Of a stretch of 64,000 bases of DNA, positions 18,444 through 27,465 are shown piece by piece. The translations under genes and the position numbers were made by a program. The DNA lies in contig NZ_CP034447.1 in the NCBI RefSeq assembly GCF_003952485.1, forward strand, positions 310,001 through 374,000. The letters run 5' to 3'. How positions within the stretch are numbered: position 1 is the stretch's first letter; every line of letters begins with the position of its first letter. The notes under the pieces are model-generated. The model was not told the DNA's origin. It did no database searches and saw only the letters and a list, made by a program, of their open reading frames with translations. The DNA is from Mesorhizobium sp. M1E.F.Ca.ET.045.02.1.1 (GTDB taxonomy: Bacteria > Pseudomonadota > Alphaproteobacteria > Rhizobiales > Rhizobiaceae).

Positions 18444-21143
18444 ATGGTCACGAACTACCAGGATCAGATCGAACGGGTTTCGAGCGAAAGCCTCGACGTT
18501 TTCGAGAGAATTTCCAAGGACGCACGTTCGGCGCTTGGCGAGCCCTACTCCACCGGCCCGACGGCGCTCGCCAGCGTGAACACCTTTACGTCAGGCGAAG
18601 CCGTCAAGGCCCTGGGCAACGTCGACAGCGCAAACCGCCGTGCTCTCGAACTGCTCGCCAAAGAACCGGCCATCGCCAGGGTGGTAGCACGCCAGGACGA
18701 TGGAAAGATCGTCATCTATTACATCTGCCGTGGAACGGCTTCAGGAAGACCCGGCGGAGACAAACGCTTCGCTGGACGCAATTCGTTGATGGGCCGGCTG
18801 GCGTCCTTGGATGTGGGCGACGATTTCGATATCCGAACCCCTGGTGGCGTTCAGTCTGTCGAGATCATCGAGAAGGCGATCCTTCATCCTCATCAGCGCC
18901 AGGGCCAGTGGGACTCGCGTAACTCCATTCTGGAGGGCGAATCCTACGGGCCCATTACCGTCATCTCCATGCTCGATGCACTCGCCGTGCATATTGCCGT
19001 CGGGGAAGATAGCTCCATCCTCGACAGTATTTTGGCTATCGATGAGCAAGCAACCAACATCATTGAAGGCATCCGGCGCAGTGTCGTCACGAAGATGGGC
19101 CTGCGTGACCAACCGATCCTGGATCGCTATCAGGACGAGATTTTCCGGTTGCCCCTCAACACTCAGTTGCTGATTATAGGACCGCCCGGCACGGGCAAGA
19201 CCACGACCTTGATCCGGCGTTTGGGACAGAAGGTCGATCGTATCTATCTTGATGACGATGAACGGCGCTTGACCGACAACAGCAGTGCCGACAATGCCGT
19301 GGATCACTCTCACAGTTGGCTGATGTTCACTCCCACGGACCTGCTCAAGCAGTATCTCAAGGAGGCCTTCGCGCGCGAAAACATTGCTGCGCCCGACCAG
19401 AAGATCGCGACATGGTCAAGCTTTCGGCAAGGCCTGGCGCGAAACAGGTTTCGCATCCTCAAAGCTTCTGACGGCGGCGGACCTTTCATCATGAAGGAAG
19501 GTGAATCCTATGTCCTTCCTGACGTGCTCAACAGGCAAACAGCTTGGTATGAGGATTTTGTAAGCTGGCAGGCCGGCGACTACTGGGAGGATTTAGGCGG
19601 TGCAGCCGACCTCCTTGAAAAGAATGGAAACTCGGAAACCGCGCGCCTCGGGCGGAGGCTTAGAGAAGCCGTCGCGGAAGCGCCTACCATTTCGCTTCCT
19701 CGCGCCTTACTGGAACTGGTGAGCGTTTCCTCTGACGTTGAAGGTTTCCTCTCCAGCATGAGGGAAGAAACCGACACCGCGTTGCGGCGGCGCCTCAATA
19801 CCCAGGTCAATCAGGACCGAAAATTTCTCGAAGGCCTGGCGGCATTTATCGACGGGCTCAATACGCCCGACGACGACAATGACGAGCAAGACGGCGACGA
19901 GGACGAAGATGTCCAGAACCAGGCACCTCGTCCGCGCATGGCGGCAACTGCGGCAGCCTATATGCGAAATCTGCGCAGCCAGGCCCGGGCGCGCTTTGGT
20001 CGACGTACATTGGGCCGAACCACGCGATCTGGCCGTATTGCGGAATGGATAGGCGACCGCACTTTATCCGAGGACGAGCTCCGTGCGATAGGCGAGAGCC
20101 TGCAAATCCAGACGGCGCTCCGAAAGTTCACCAATCCTATCCGGAGATACTTGAACGGCATACCGGCAAGGTATCGTCGGTTCCGGCGTCTGCGCCAGTC
20201 GGAAGGTGCCTGGTATGTCGCAGCTCCTATTCCCGTGAGTGATGTCGACCCTCAAGAGGTGGATATCCTGTTGTTGTGTACGATGCGTACGGCGTCGAGC
20301 CTGGTCCAGGACCGCACAGTTCGACGCAATATCGATCAGCCGGCTTACGGCATTCTAAAGGACTTTCAGAGCGTCGTTCGCAATCAGATCATGGTCGATG
20401 AGGCAACAGATTTTTCGCCGATAACGCTTGCCTGTATGGGCGCACTCAGCAATCCGGCTATTCAGTCATTTTTTGCCTGCGGCGATTTCAATCAGAGGAT
20501 AACAAGTTGGGGAAGCAGGAGTGCCGACGAGATGCGTTGGGCTTTCCCCAAAATCGACCTCAAGCCGATCCAGGTTTCATACCGTCACACGCGGCAGCTC
20601 AATCGCTTGGCATCGGAGATTGTCCGTCTGTGTTCCGGCGAGACTGTCGAAGCGGTTCTCCCTAAAAACGTCGAGAACGACGGTTGGGCTCCAGTCCTGG
20701 GCGTTGACCTCACTGGGCGTGATGAGACCGTATCGTGGCTTGCCGCTCGCATCATTGAGATCGAGCGGTTGACGAAGCCCCTCCCTTCCGTCGCAATCCT
20801 GGTGAATGACGAGGCGGAAGTTGGGCCACTTGCCGATAGATTGAAAACTGCGCTTGCAGATCAGAATCTCAACGTGATCGCGTGCTACAAAGGCCAGTCT
20901 GTTGGGCAGGACAGCGACATCAGGATTTTCGATGTTCAGCACATCAAAGGCCTGGAATTTGAAGCCGTGTTTTTTGTTGGCATCGACACCTTGGCGACAC
21001 TGCGCCCCGAGCTGTTCGACAAATTTCTCTATGTGGGCGCAACCCGTGCCGCGACCTATCTCGGGCTTACATGCGTCGGAAGCGCGTTGCCTAAGAAGAT
21101 CGGCTCCCTTCAAAGTGACTTTGTTCAAGGCTGGAGCACCTAG
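18444..21143 (+). CDS. UvrD-like superfamily 1 helicase with GreA/GreB-like N-terminal segment
   Basis: An 899-residue helicase. The ATG at 18444 is preferred to the one at 18438 because AGGGAG ends directly before the earlier one and gives 6-base spacing to the later. Numbering from 18438: a segment at about 92-150 (SLMGRLASLDVGDDF, RTPGGVQSVEI) resembles the C-terminal domain of GreA/GreB. Then come Walker A GPPGTGKTT (248-256), motif II VDEATDFSP (about 651), motif III GDFNQRI, motif IV SYRHTRQLN, motif V QHIKGLEFEAVFF and motif VI YVGATRAA. An acidic DDDNDEQDGDEDED stretch lies in the middle. It stands alone, with the Argonaute fossil upstream and an IS downstream, and is probably a defence or repair helicase. 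Confidence 0.85.
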   Translation: MVTNYQDQIERVSSESLDVFERISKDARSALGEPYSTGPTALASVNTFTSGEAVKALGNVDSANRRALELLAKEPAIARVVARQDDGKIVIYYICRGTASGRPGGDKRFAGRNSLMGRLASLDVGDDFDIRTPGGVQSVEIIEKAILHPHQRQGQWDSRNSILEGESYGPITVISMLDALAVHIAVGEDSSILDSILAIDEQATNIIEGIRRSVVTKMGLRDQPILDRYQDEIFRLPLNTQLLIIGPPGTGKTTTLIRRLGQKVDRIYLDDDERRLTDNSSADNAVDHSHSWLMFTPTDLLKQYLKEAFARENIAAPDQKIATWSSFRQGLARNRFRILKASDGGGPFIMKEGESYVLPDVLNRQTAWYEDFVSWQAGDYWEDLGGAADLLEKNGNSETARLGRRLREAVAEAPTISLPRALLELVSVSSDVEGFLSSMREETDTALRRRLNTQVNQDRKFLEGLAAFIDGLNTPDDDNDEQDGDEDEDVQNQAPRPRMAATAAAYMRNLRSQARARFGRRTLGRTTRSGRIAEWIGDRTLSEDELRAIGESLQIQTALRKFTNPIRRYLNGIPARYRRFRRLRQSEGAWYVAAPIPVSDVDPQEVDILLLCTMRTASSLVQDRTVRRNIDQPAYGILKDFQSVVRNQIMVDEATDFSPITLACMGALSNPAIQSFFACGDFNQRITSWGSRSADEMRWAFPKIDLKPIQVSYRHTRQLNRLASEIVRLCSGETVEAVLPKNVENDGWAPVLGVDLTGRDETVSWLAARIIEIERLTKPLPSVAILVNDEAEVGPLADRLKTALADQNLNVIACYKGQSVGQDSDIRIFDVQHIKGLEFEAVFFVGIDTLATLRPELFDKFLYVGATRAATYLGLTCVGSALPKKIGSLQSDFVQGWST

Positions 21144-21223
21144 CGGTATCTCTATGGCGCATTCAACGCCCAATCGCGGCCAATCCTTCGCAGGTCGTTG
21201 CCTGTAAGCCTGCTTCGTCTGGA

Positions 21224-22772
21224 GTCGACCGTGAACTATCCGCAAGCCATTGATCTGGCATGTTGATTGAGGCGGATAGCGGCTTTGGAATTGCGGGATT
21301 GGCGGTTTATGAGCGCTGTTTTCCTGCAATTCGGTTTGCGATTCCCTTGTGCTGCGGAGCGTGATTCACTCGGTTCGGCGGCGGCGAATCGAGGGGACGG
21401 CGAATGTCCAAGCCACGCGAGAAGCGCGAGACGGGAGAGCAGGATCTGTTCCGCTCCAGGCTCGATCAGATCATCAACATGAAGCACGAGCTGGTGCGGC
21501 TGGCGCAGGCGATCGACTGGCCGGTGCTGGAGGAGCGTTTCGGCGCCGTCTATTCGGACGGCCCCGGCATGCCGCCGCTGCCGATCCGGCTGATGGCGGG
21601 GCTGGCGATCCTCAAGCACACCTTCAACCTGTCGGATGAGGTGCTGTGCGAGCGCTGGGTGGAGAACCCTTACTTCCAGTATCTCACCGCGAGACGTTCT
21701 TTGCCATACGCTGGCCGTTTGACCGCTCCTCGATGACGCGTTGGCGCAGTCGTATGGGCGAGGAGCGGATCGTGGCGCTGTTGCAGGAGAGCCTCAGCCT
21801 TGCGGTCGAGACCGGGGCGATGAAGCCGGCCGACACGCGCCAGGTCATCGTCGACACGACCGTGCAGCCGAAGAACATCATGTTCCCGACCGACGCCAAG
21901 CTCATCCACCGGGCGCGCGAACGGCTGGTGCGGCTGGCCAAGAGGAAGGGGCTCCATTTGCGCCAGAGCTATGTGCGGGTCGGCAAGCTGGCGCTGATCA
22001 GCCATCAGCGCTATGCCCACGCCAAGCAGTTCAAGCGGGCGAACAAGGCGCTGCGCAGGCTCAAGACCTATCTCGGCCGGACCATTCGCGACATCTCTCG
22101 CCAGATCGCCGGCGATGCGGGGCTGGACGCGCTCTTCAAATGGCCGCTCTACCAGGCGGCCACCGTTCTCGAGCAACGCCAGCGCCAGCGCGGCCGCAAG
22201 ATCTACAGCCTGAACGCACACGAGGTAGAATGCATCGGCAAGGGCAAGGCGCATATGCCCTACGAGTTCGGGGTGAAGGTGTCGGTGGCCACCACGCTGT
22301 AGCGTTCCAAGGGTGGCCAGTTCGCCCTGCATGCAAAAGCACTGCCCGGCAATCCCTATGACGGCCACACGCTGGCAAGCGTCATCCCCGACATGGAAAA
22401 GACCATCGGCAACGAGATCGACCGCATCCTCGCCGACGCCGGCTATCGAGGCCACAACGCACCGCAGAGCCACAAGTTCAGGGTCTTCACCGCCGGCCAG
22501 AAGCGCCGCGTCACCCCAGCCATCAAGCGCCAGATGCGGCGGCGGTCGGCGGTCGAACCCGTCATCGGCCACATCAAGAGCGAACACAGAATGGGCCGCA
22601 ACTACCTCGCCGGCCAGCAGGGCGACGCCCTCAACGCCATCCTGGCCGCCGCCGGCTACAACTTCTCCCTCCTGCTCAGGTGGCTGAAGGATTTTTTGTC
22701 GCTCTTGATCGCCCTGCTTCAACTTCGGCCGAAGTCGGTCGCCGCTTAGCGCCCGGATTGTTCACGGTCGAC
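21224..22772 (+). mobile_element. Insertion sequence, copy 1 (IS5-like, 1549 bp)
   Basis: Bounded by inverted repeats GTCGACCGTGAACTATCC and (reverse complement) GTCGACCGTGAACAATCC, 17 of 18 matching. Flanked by the 6-bp direct repeat TCTGGA at 21218-21223 and 22773-22778, so the target duplication is 6 bp. A second copy lies at 33218-34768 in the opposite orientation. The single gene is interrupted here. The unbroken duplication suggests insertion was recent compared with the decay around it. The IS5-type label comes from the transposase and was not checked against an IS database. Confidence 0.88.
21404..22749 (+). pseudogene. IS transposase of copy 1 (frameshifts and internal TAG)
   Basis: The gene starts at the ATG at 21404 (MSKPREKRETGEQDLF). 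Compared with copy 2, two single bases are lost and one gained between about 21690 and 21720, breaking the frame near LTARRSLPYAG. The second part runs to a TAG at about 22300 after VATTL, then continues in frame with RSKGGQFALHAKALPGN up to the end at 22749. DDE-type features are IVDTTVQPKN, ILADAGYRGHN and a C-terminal EPVIGHIKSEHRMGRN. The full product would be about 445 residues. The TAG is shared with copy 2. Confidence 0.88.
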
Positions 22773-22961
22773 TCTGGAGCCGTCCGTCACCGGAGGCGGG
22801 CGACGGCGCTCCAGCGAACACGCTGCCGGTCTGCTGCGGCGCAGATGATCCACGAACCATCCGACATGCGGGCTGACCGACCAGGACGTCGCCCTCGCGA
22901 CCGTGGAGTTCGCGCGGGACGCTGTTCGGACAGCGTGCCGCACGATCGACGAGGCGGGCCG

Positions 22962-24164
22962 TCACAGCAGACGGCGTTGATTCTTTCCCAGGGCCGGAGG
23001 GGTTTTCCTCTTATCAGAGCCTTCCTCGCTCTTATCCGGTACCTTTCGACCGTCGTTCTTAACTTCCATGAATCTGCCGGAAACGCCAGTGTCAGCCTGC
23101 GGACGGCCTGTCCAACCTTCCGCGAATTTCGGTCGGCTGATATCGGCGAAGTCGAGCAACGCACCGAGAAACCCCTTTGTGTCCGCATCGAGGTGATCGA
23201 AGGAAACGAGATGTGACGCGTAGGCGACCTTCTCAAGGGACTTGGCGATGCTGAACAGCTTCTCCGAATTGCTCAGCCTGATGACGATTTCCGCCAGTCC
23301 TTCGGCAGAAACCGCATTGAGCTCCGCCGTGAATTTCTCCCGGACCACCTGAGCCAGCCCGGCGCCGTTCGGCAAGTATTCCCTGATCGCGGCCTCAGTC
23401 CACCGCAGGTTAGCGAGCGCTCCCTCGGTGTTCGCCCCGAAACGGATGGCGTCGGTCATGTGTCGAACGCGTTCGGCAGAGGGTCTGAGGGCGGTGTCCG
23501 CAGAAGCGAAATCGAAGGCGGCGGCAGCGATCGCGGCGGCGAGATAGGTGAGGCGTCCGGCTCCCCGAGCGGCGGCGGAAGCAGGATGCGCGTTCACGGC
23601 CTCGCGGGCGAACAGCTGAAAGCCTTCAAGCGCGGTATTGGCGCATGATGGCCCGAACCTGTCGGCGACAGCGGATTTCACCTCATCTATCTTGTCCCTT
23701 AAGACGCGACCGTTTCTCGCGTTATCGATATCGGCGATCTCGCCGTTGAACTCCTCTTCGGTCATGCGGTTCAGTCCGGAAAGCGCGTCGCTGTCCTTGA
23801 GGCGCTGGAGGTCCGCCCCGTCAATCCACAGGACTCCATGCTTCCGCGCCAGCTCCCGGAGCATGGGGCGGTTGTCGGTCGTGGCCACGCCTGCGCCCTC
23901 GACGGAGATGACGCCTGCCACTCCCTTGACGAAGAACAGCCGTTCCGCTGCCTGCGGAGTTCTTTTGTCCTTGATGTCGATGATAGTGCGCCGCCGGGCC
24001 AGCGTCGCTGAACGCTCGTATACCCACATGTCGATGTCGGTCAGCTCGACGCCATCATGCCGCAGCTTGATTCCGCGCATGACGAAGAACCCGGCACGGA
24101 GGAAATATGCTCTGACCAGCTCTTCGGTCTTCAGACCCTTTGCACCGCTTGCCGTGGCCATCAT
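22962..24164 (-). CDS. Mrr/PD-(D/E)XK nuclease-like protein, second gene of a pair
   Basis: A 400-residue protein. The N-terminal 110 residues look like a restriction-endonuclease-like domain: GLKTEELVRAYFLRAGF with Glu15, TDIDMWVY with Asp43/Asp45, and RRTIIDIKDK with Asp63-x-Lys65. The following GVAGVISVEGAGVA and the hydrophobic core fit that fold. The rest is mostly helical and unassigned, with a basic, disordered tail rich in Lys, Asp and Glu. The ATG overlaps the stop of the upstream gene by 4 bases, so the two are one operon. It is probably a nuclease of a two-component defence system; the target is unknown. Confidence 0.6.
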   Translation of the reverse strand: MMATASGAKGLKTEELVRAYFLRAGFFVMRGIKLRHDGVELTDIDMWVYERSATLARRRTIIDIKDKRTPQAAERLFFVKGVAGVISVEGAGVATTDNRPMLRELARKHGVLWIDGADLQRLKDSDALSGLNRMTEEEFNGEIADIDNARNGRVLRDKIDEVKSAVADRFGPSCANTALEGFQLFAREAVNAHPASAAARGAGRLTYLAAAIAAAAFDFASADTALRPSAERVRHMTDAIRFGANTEGALANLRWTEAAIREYLPNGAGLAQVVREKFTAELNAVSAEGLAEIVIRLSNSEKLFSIAKSLEKVAYASHLVSFDHLDADTKGFLGALLDFADISRPKFAEGWTGRPQADTGVSGRFMEVKNDGRKVPDKSEEGSDKRKTPPALGKNQRRLL

Positions 24165-25474
24165 AGCCTGCCTCCACCGCGTACGGCGCTCAACAGCGTC
24201 CGCATCTGCGACTTGCTTTGAGGGCCCTGTTTCTTTGTCCGGAAATCCGTCCGAGCGGCTTCCGGAGGAGTGTACCCGCTCATGCCAGCGCTCGGAAGCA
24301 CTTCCAGCGCCGCTGCGGCGGCATCGCCACCCTTCAGAACCTGCAAGGCGATTTGACCGACCTCCATCTTCAGGAGGCGCATCGTGAAATAGCCGTTTCC
24401 GGTATGCGTTATCTGGACAACGCGCTCGAACTCCAGCGCTCGGTAGTCGCTCCCGATGGCAGGAGCTGGGCCGACCGCCTCGCCTCGGAGCAGCTTGGCA
24501 AGGATCAATTCAACTCCCCAAATTCGGCCGCGGACAGGCGTGCTCTGTGACATGCCGTAGCTGAGAGCGGAAACCAGCGCCTTGGCATGATCAAACGCGT
24601 CGTCGATCAGCGGACTGGTAAACTTGTGGAATGCGCCTGGCGACGTCATGAACGCGTGTTCGCCGGCCTCGTTGGAAACGACGTTGATGTCGAAGACGGC
24701 AGCGGACTGGAGCTTCGAGAGCAGTAGAGCGCCAAGCATCTTCTTGGCGTGGGTGGCTACGACCGCGCCCTTCACCTTGAGCAGCTGCTCGAACTGCTGG
24801 AGGCTTGCCTGTTCGGCCGGGGTCAGCGAGTCGAGCACCTTCTTGGTCTTTTGGGCTGTGTTCCGGCGGAACAGGTTGCCGTTGAACAGAAGGCGGTCAT
24901 CGCCTTCTCCCTCGGCGTCAACGAACCCGATGCCATAAGCCTGGCCGAGGAAATCGGAGGTATCGTTCTTGGTTAGCTTATAGGTGTCACCGATGTACTC
25001 GGACGCAGCCTTCACGCCGACGGGCGCGGACGATGTCAGCTCCGCCAGGCCTATAGAGGCCAGCTCGAAGGGCTGAGGCTCGTTCTCGTCGAAAAGGTCC
25101 GAGGCGTGACCAAGCGCGGTGCGACCGGTCACGCCAATGACCGAAATCGAACCGTCAGCGGCGACATCGATGACCCGGCGACCCTGAAGCTGGGTCAGGC
25201 ATGCCTGCAGCTCTGTCTTAGGATTCAGGCCGCCGATCCTTGCAGCGGCTACCACTTGGCTCTTGTTCAGATCCGCTTGCTTGCTCTCCGCAAGCCTGAC
25301 CAGCAGCGAAGCCGCCTTCGCCGCAAGGTCTATCGCGCTGTATTCCGACGCGCCACGCTGGTCGCCCGAAATCTTCCTGCCGTGATGGATGACCCATGCG
25401 CCCTTAGTTTGCTTGTCCATGCGAAGCCCCATGCCGTCCCAAGACTGCACTAGCACGGTGTACGCCACATGCAC
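24161..25474 (-). CDS. Unknown protein, first gene of the nuclease pair
   Basis: About 437 residues, not recognised. The region following DKQTKGAWVIHHGRK has two winged-helix-like stretches (NKSQVVAAARIGGLNPKTEL followed by LQGRRVID; and TKNDTSDFLGQAYGIGF). The middle third is helical (LTPAEQASLQQFEQLLKVKG), and the C-terminus is alanine-rich then basic. The start is uncertain: the GTG at 25474 has AGAGGT 6 bases ahead; ATGs at 25432 and 25420 are alternatives with weaker sites. It probably acts as the DNA-recognising or regulatory partner of the nuclease-like protein that follows. A GHKL-ATPase fragment lies just upstream on the same strand. Confidence 0.6.
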   Translation of the reverse strand: MHVAYTVLVQSWDGMGLRMDKQTKGAWVIHHGRKISGDQRGASEYSAIDLAAKAASLLVRLAESKQADLNKSQVVAAARIGGLNPKTELQACLTQLQGRRVIDVAADGSISVIGVTGRTALGHASDLFDENEPQPFELASIGLAELTSSAPVGVKAASEYIGDTYKLTKNDTSDFLGQAYGIGFVDAEGEGDDRLLFNGNLFRRNTAQKTKKVLDSLTPAEQASLQQFEQLLKVKGAVVATHAKKMLGALLLSKLQSAAVFDINVVSNEAGEHAFMTSPGAFHKFTSPLIDDAFDHAKALVSALSYGMSQSTPVRGRIWGVELILAKLLRGEAVGPAPAIGSDYRALEFERVVQITHTGNGYFTMRLLKMEVGQIALQVLKGGDAAAAALEVLPSAGMSGYTPPEAARTDFRTKKQGPQSKSQMRTLLSAVRGGGRL

Positions 25475-25589
25475 AGGTGACCTCTTTCCCCCTGACCTGA
25501 GAGTATTGCAAGGCGTCGACGAACGCGCTGTATGGCCTGCAAATCGCTCCTTTGTTGACGGATCAGCCGAAAGACCCGAATCCGGCCCC

Positions 25590-25796
25590 TCAGGCCGGAT
25601 GCCCATTCAGGCCGGTGGCCCGGGAGTCCTTGGTCAGCCATCCGGACAGGGGGTGCGGGCCGTAAGGATTCGATTGCCGGGATGCGGTATGAATCGAGTT
25701 GCTGACCGCTTCGAAAAGCGGCTGCATGGCGCCCGTATTGGTCGGCTGTGGGAGCCGATCTATTTCTTTAACTAGGTTTGTTTTTAGTGACGGCAT
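25590..25796 (-). pseudogene. GHKL (HSP90/gyrase B-like) ATPase, N-terminal fragment
   Basis: The frame opening at 25796 reads MPSLKTNLVKEIDRLPQPTN followed by MQPLFEAVSNSIH, the N-terminus and helix alpha-1 (E..SNSIH, the Mg-binding N-box) of the GHKL ATPases common in defence loci. Similarity stops after about 38 residues and the frame ends at 25590. The ATP lid and the G-boxes are gone. It lies directly upstream of the nuclease pair, which may once have been its operon partners. Confidence 0.6.
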
Positions 25797-25864
25797 TGCA
25801 ATCCCCGACCACACTATTGACAAGTCGCCAGCGTCAGCCCGTCTATCGTCCAAAAAGCCCATCA

Positions 25865-26734
25865 TCACACGATGCCCCACGCGCGAAACCTTCCCCTACC
25901 CGTCATCTCGCGCAGCCCAAGCTCACCGACCAGATTCAGCGCCCCCTGTTTTGTCACTTTTAGCCCCTTCTGAACCATGCCAGTCGAGACAAGTGGCCGC
26001 GACATCACCAGCTCGATCAGGTCGGAAAGTTTTGAACTGACGCGCCGCTCCCGCAGCCGCCGATCCATCTGGCTTTTTGCCATCACCAGCCGGTCATGCT
26101 CTTTCAACCCGGCGAGCGCTGCCTCGTGGATGGCATCGACAAAAGCCAACAACCGATCCGAGCGATTGCGCGCCCGCCGCCGCTCTCGTGGAATGTTCTT
26201 GGCGCCGAGCTGCAGGCTGACGAGATGATTGGCGGCAAGACCCTCCTGCCGCAGCAGCGCGGCGACGAACAGCGGCCCGAGCCACGTGGCATGCTGCAGC
26301 ACCTCGATGTCCGACCAGGCTTCGAGGAGGACCGCGGCGCGCAGGATGACCGGCAGATCGCGGGTCCTGACCATCACATCCCGCCATTCGGCCAGCCGCT
26401 CTTCTTCATTCCAGTCGAGATCGTAGATCAGGTTCGGCCGGTCACGTCGTGACGTTTCCTCTTTTCGAGCAGACACGTCGGCGCCGCTCAGAATCTTCGA
26501 CGAGCGCGCCAGGACAGCATCGATCTCGGCAAATTCTAGGGCCAGCGGATTCAGCTCCTGCACCTCCATCGCCGCATTGGTATCCGCTTTGGGGACAAAC
26601 ACCCCCTGCCCTTCCCAGCCTTTTTGTCCCGCCGCCGGCATCGCGCCACCCCGGCCGGTCAGGGCCAAAAAACCGTCGCGACTGAGCGCCCAGTCCGCCT
26701 TTTGCGACAAAATGCGACGGCGGGTTCGCAGCAC
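25865..26734 (-). CDS. DUF1612/HTH protein (RHE_PE00001 family), 5'-truncated
   Basis: A 289-codon frame with the family's landmarks: LRTRRRILSQKADWALSRDG, NPLALEFAEIDAVLARS, ILRAAVLLEAWSDIEVLQH, SLQLGAKNIPRERRRARNRS and a C-terminal helix-turn-helix near LVSTGMVQKGLKVTKQG. The family is common on rhizobial plasmids and islands; its function is unknown, with DNA binding likely. The normal N-terminus (about 80-100 residues, ending GR(V/L)SRAHAV) is disrupted: the in-frame extension stops at a TAG around a hairpin at 26761-26804. The GTG at 26734 is formally a start but lacks a ribosome site. A second, more decayed copy is at 9488-9772. Confidence 0.65.
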   Translation of the reverse strand: MLRTRRRILSQKADWALSRDGFLALTGRGGAMPAAGQKGWEGQGVFVPKADTNAAMEVQELNPLALEFAEIDAVLARSSKILSGADVSARKEETSRRDRPNLIYDLDWNEEERLAEWRDVMVRTRDLPVILRAAVLLEAWSDIEVLQHATWLGPLFVAALLRQEGLAANHLVSLQLGAKNIPRERRRARNRSDRLLAFVDAIHEAALAGLKEHDRLVMAKSQMDRRLRERRVSSKLSDLIELVMSRPLVSTGMVQKGLKVTKQGALNLVGELGLREMTGRGRFRAWGIV

Positions 26735-26760
26735 CGCATGCGCGCGGGAGACGCGGCCGC

Positions 26761-26804
26761 CGTGTCCGCCGCTCCGCTAAACACGGGGCTGCGCGGCGGA
26801 CACG
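26761..26804. repeat. Perfect 12-bp inverted repeat
   Basis: CGTGTCCGCCGC at 26761-26772 pairs with GCGGCGGACACG at 26793-26804 around a 20-base loop. It interrupts the 5' end of the DUF1612/HTH gene and has no T-tract. Confidence 0.7.
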
Positions 26805-27300
26805 CCAATGTCACCGCTGAATGCCACGCCATTTTTTGCAGAACTTGACGCACACAACTCGTTCGCCGAATGCAGCTTCCTGGCTTGATCGACAGACTTC
26901 AAGGAATGCAATCAAGGGGACGGTGCAGGCCAAGATTGCGGCAGGGCTTGGGCAACCATCAGGTCGCCCAAGCGGTGCCCCATCCTTCTCCTCAGAACTC
27001 CGCTGCTTCCAGCTGGCGGCTGAAACCCACAGGCAGCCAGCTTGGTCGCTAACCGCATCGATCGCCTCATGGTGTCTGCCATGAATCCGTGTGCGTGAAG
27101 CGCTCCAGAGCGAAGATGTTGGGCGTCAACCAAGTTCACCAATGAGCTTCACTGCTCGAGTTCTGCACGGTGTCACCGACTGGCGCCGGAGGTTGATCCG
27201 GTGATTAGGAGGAGCACTCGTTGTCGGATTCTCGACGATGTCGGACATGTGACACAACGCTTCCAGAGCGATCGCATTGTTCCGAAACGATTTTCCCAGT

Positions 27301-27316
27301 TGGCACGACGGTTGCG
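27301..27316 (+). promoter_or_regulatory. Sigma-54 (RpoN) promoter
   Basis: TGGCACG-N4-TTGCG preceded by T; the consensus is TGGCACG-N4-TTGCW, with the invariant GG and GC correctly spaced. It lies 150 bases before the oligopeptidase ATG in the right orientation. An enhancer-binding activator would be required; none is encoded nearby. Confidence 0.75.
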
Positions 27317-27465
27317 GTCCTATGCGCAAAAGCACTGCGATGCCGCACCGACTGGAAGAACTCATCAATGATCACGCTTTTCGAACATGTGGGCGCCGCT
27401 ACCGACACTGAGCGTTCCCGAGCCGACGGAAGCATCTATCCCTTCTTTCTGAAGGCTGTCCGGAC

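Larger units (their letters stand above)
26735..27465. other. Intergenic region with a hairpin and a sigma-54 promoter
   Basis: About 730 bases between the truncated DUF1612 gene and the oligopeptidase. It contains a perfect 12-bp inverted repeat (26761-26804) and a sigma-54 promoter (27301-27316). The part in between has no recognisable gene. Confidence 0.5.

Noticed and set aside
21670..22722. A 350-codon minus-strand frame across IS copy 1
   Set aside because: Same antisense shadow of the transposase as in copy 2.
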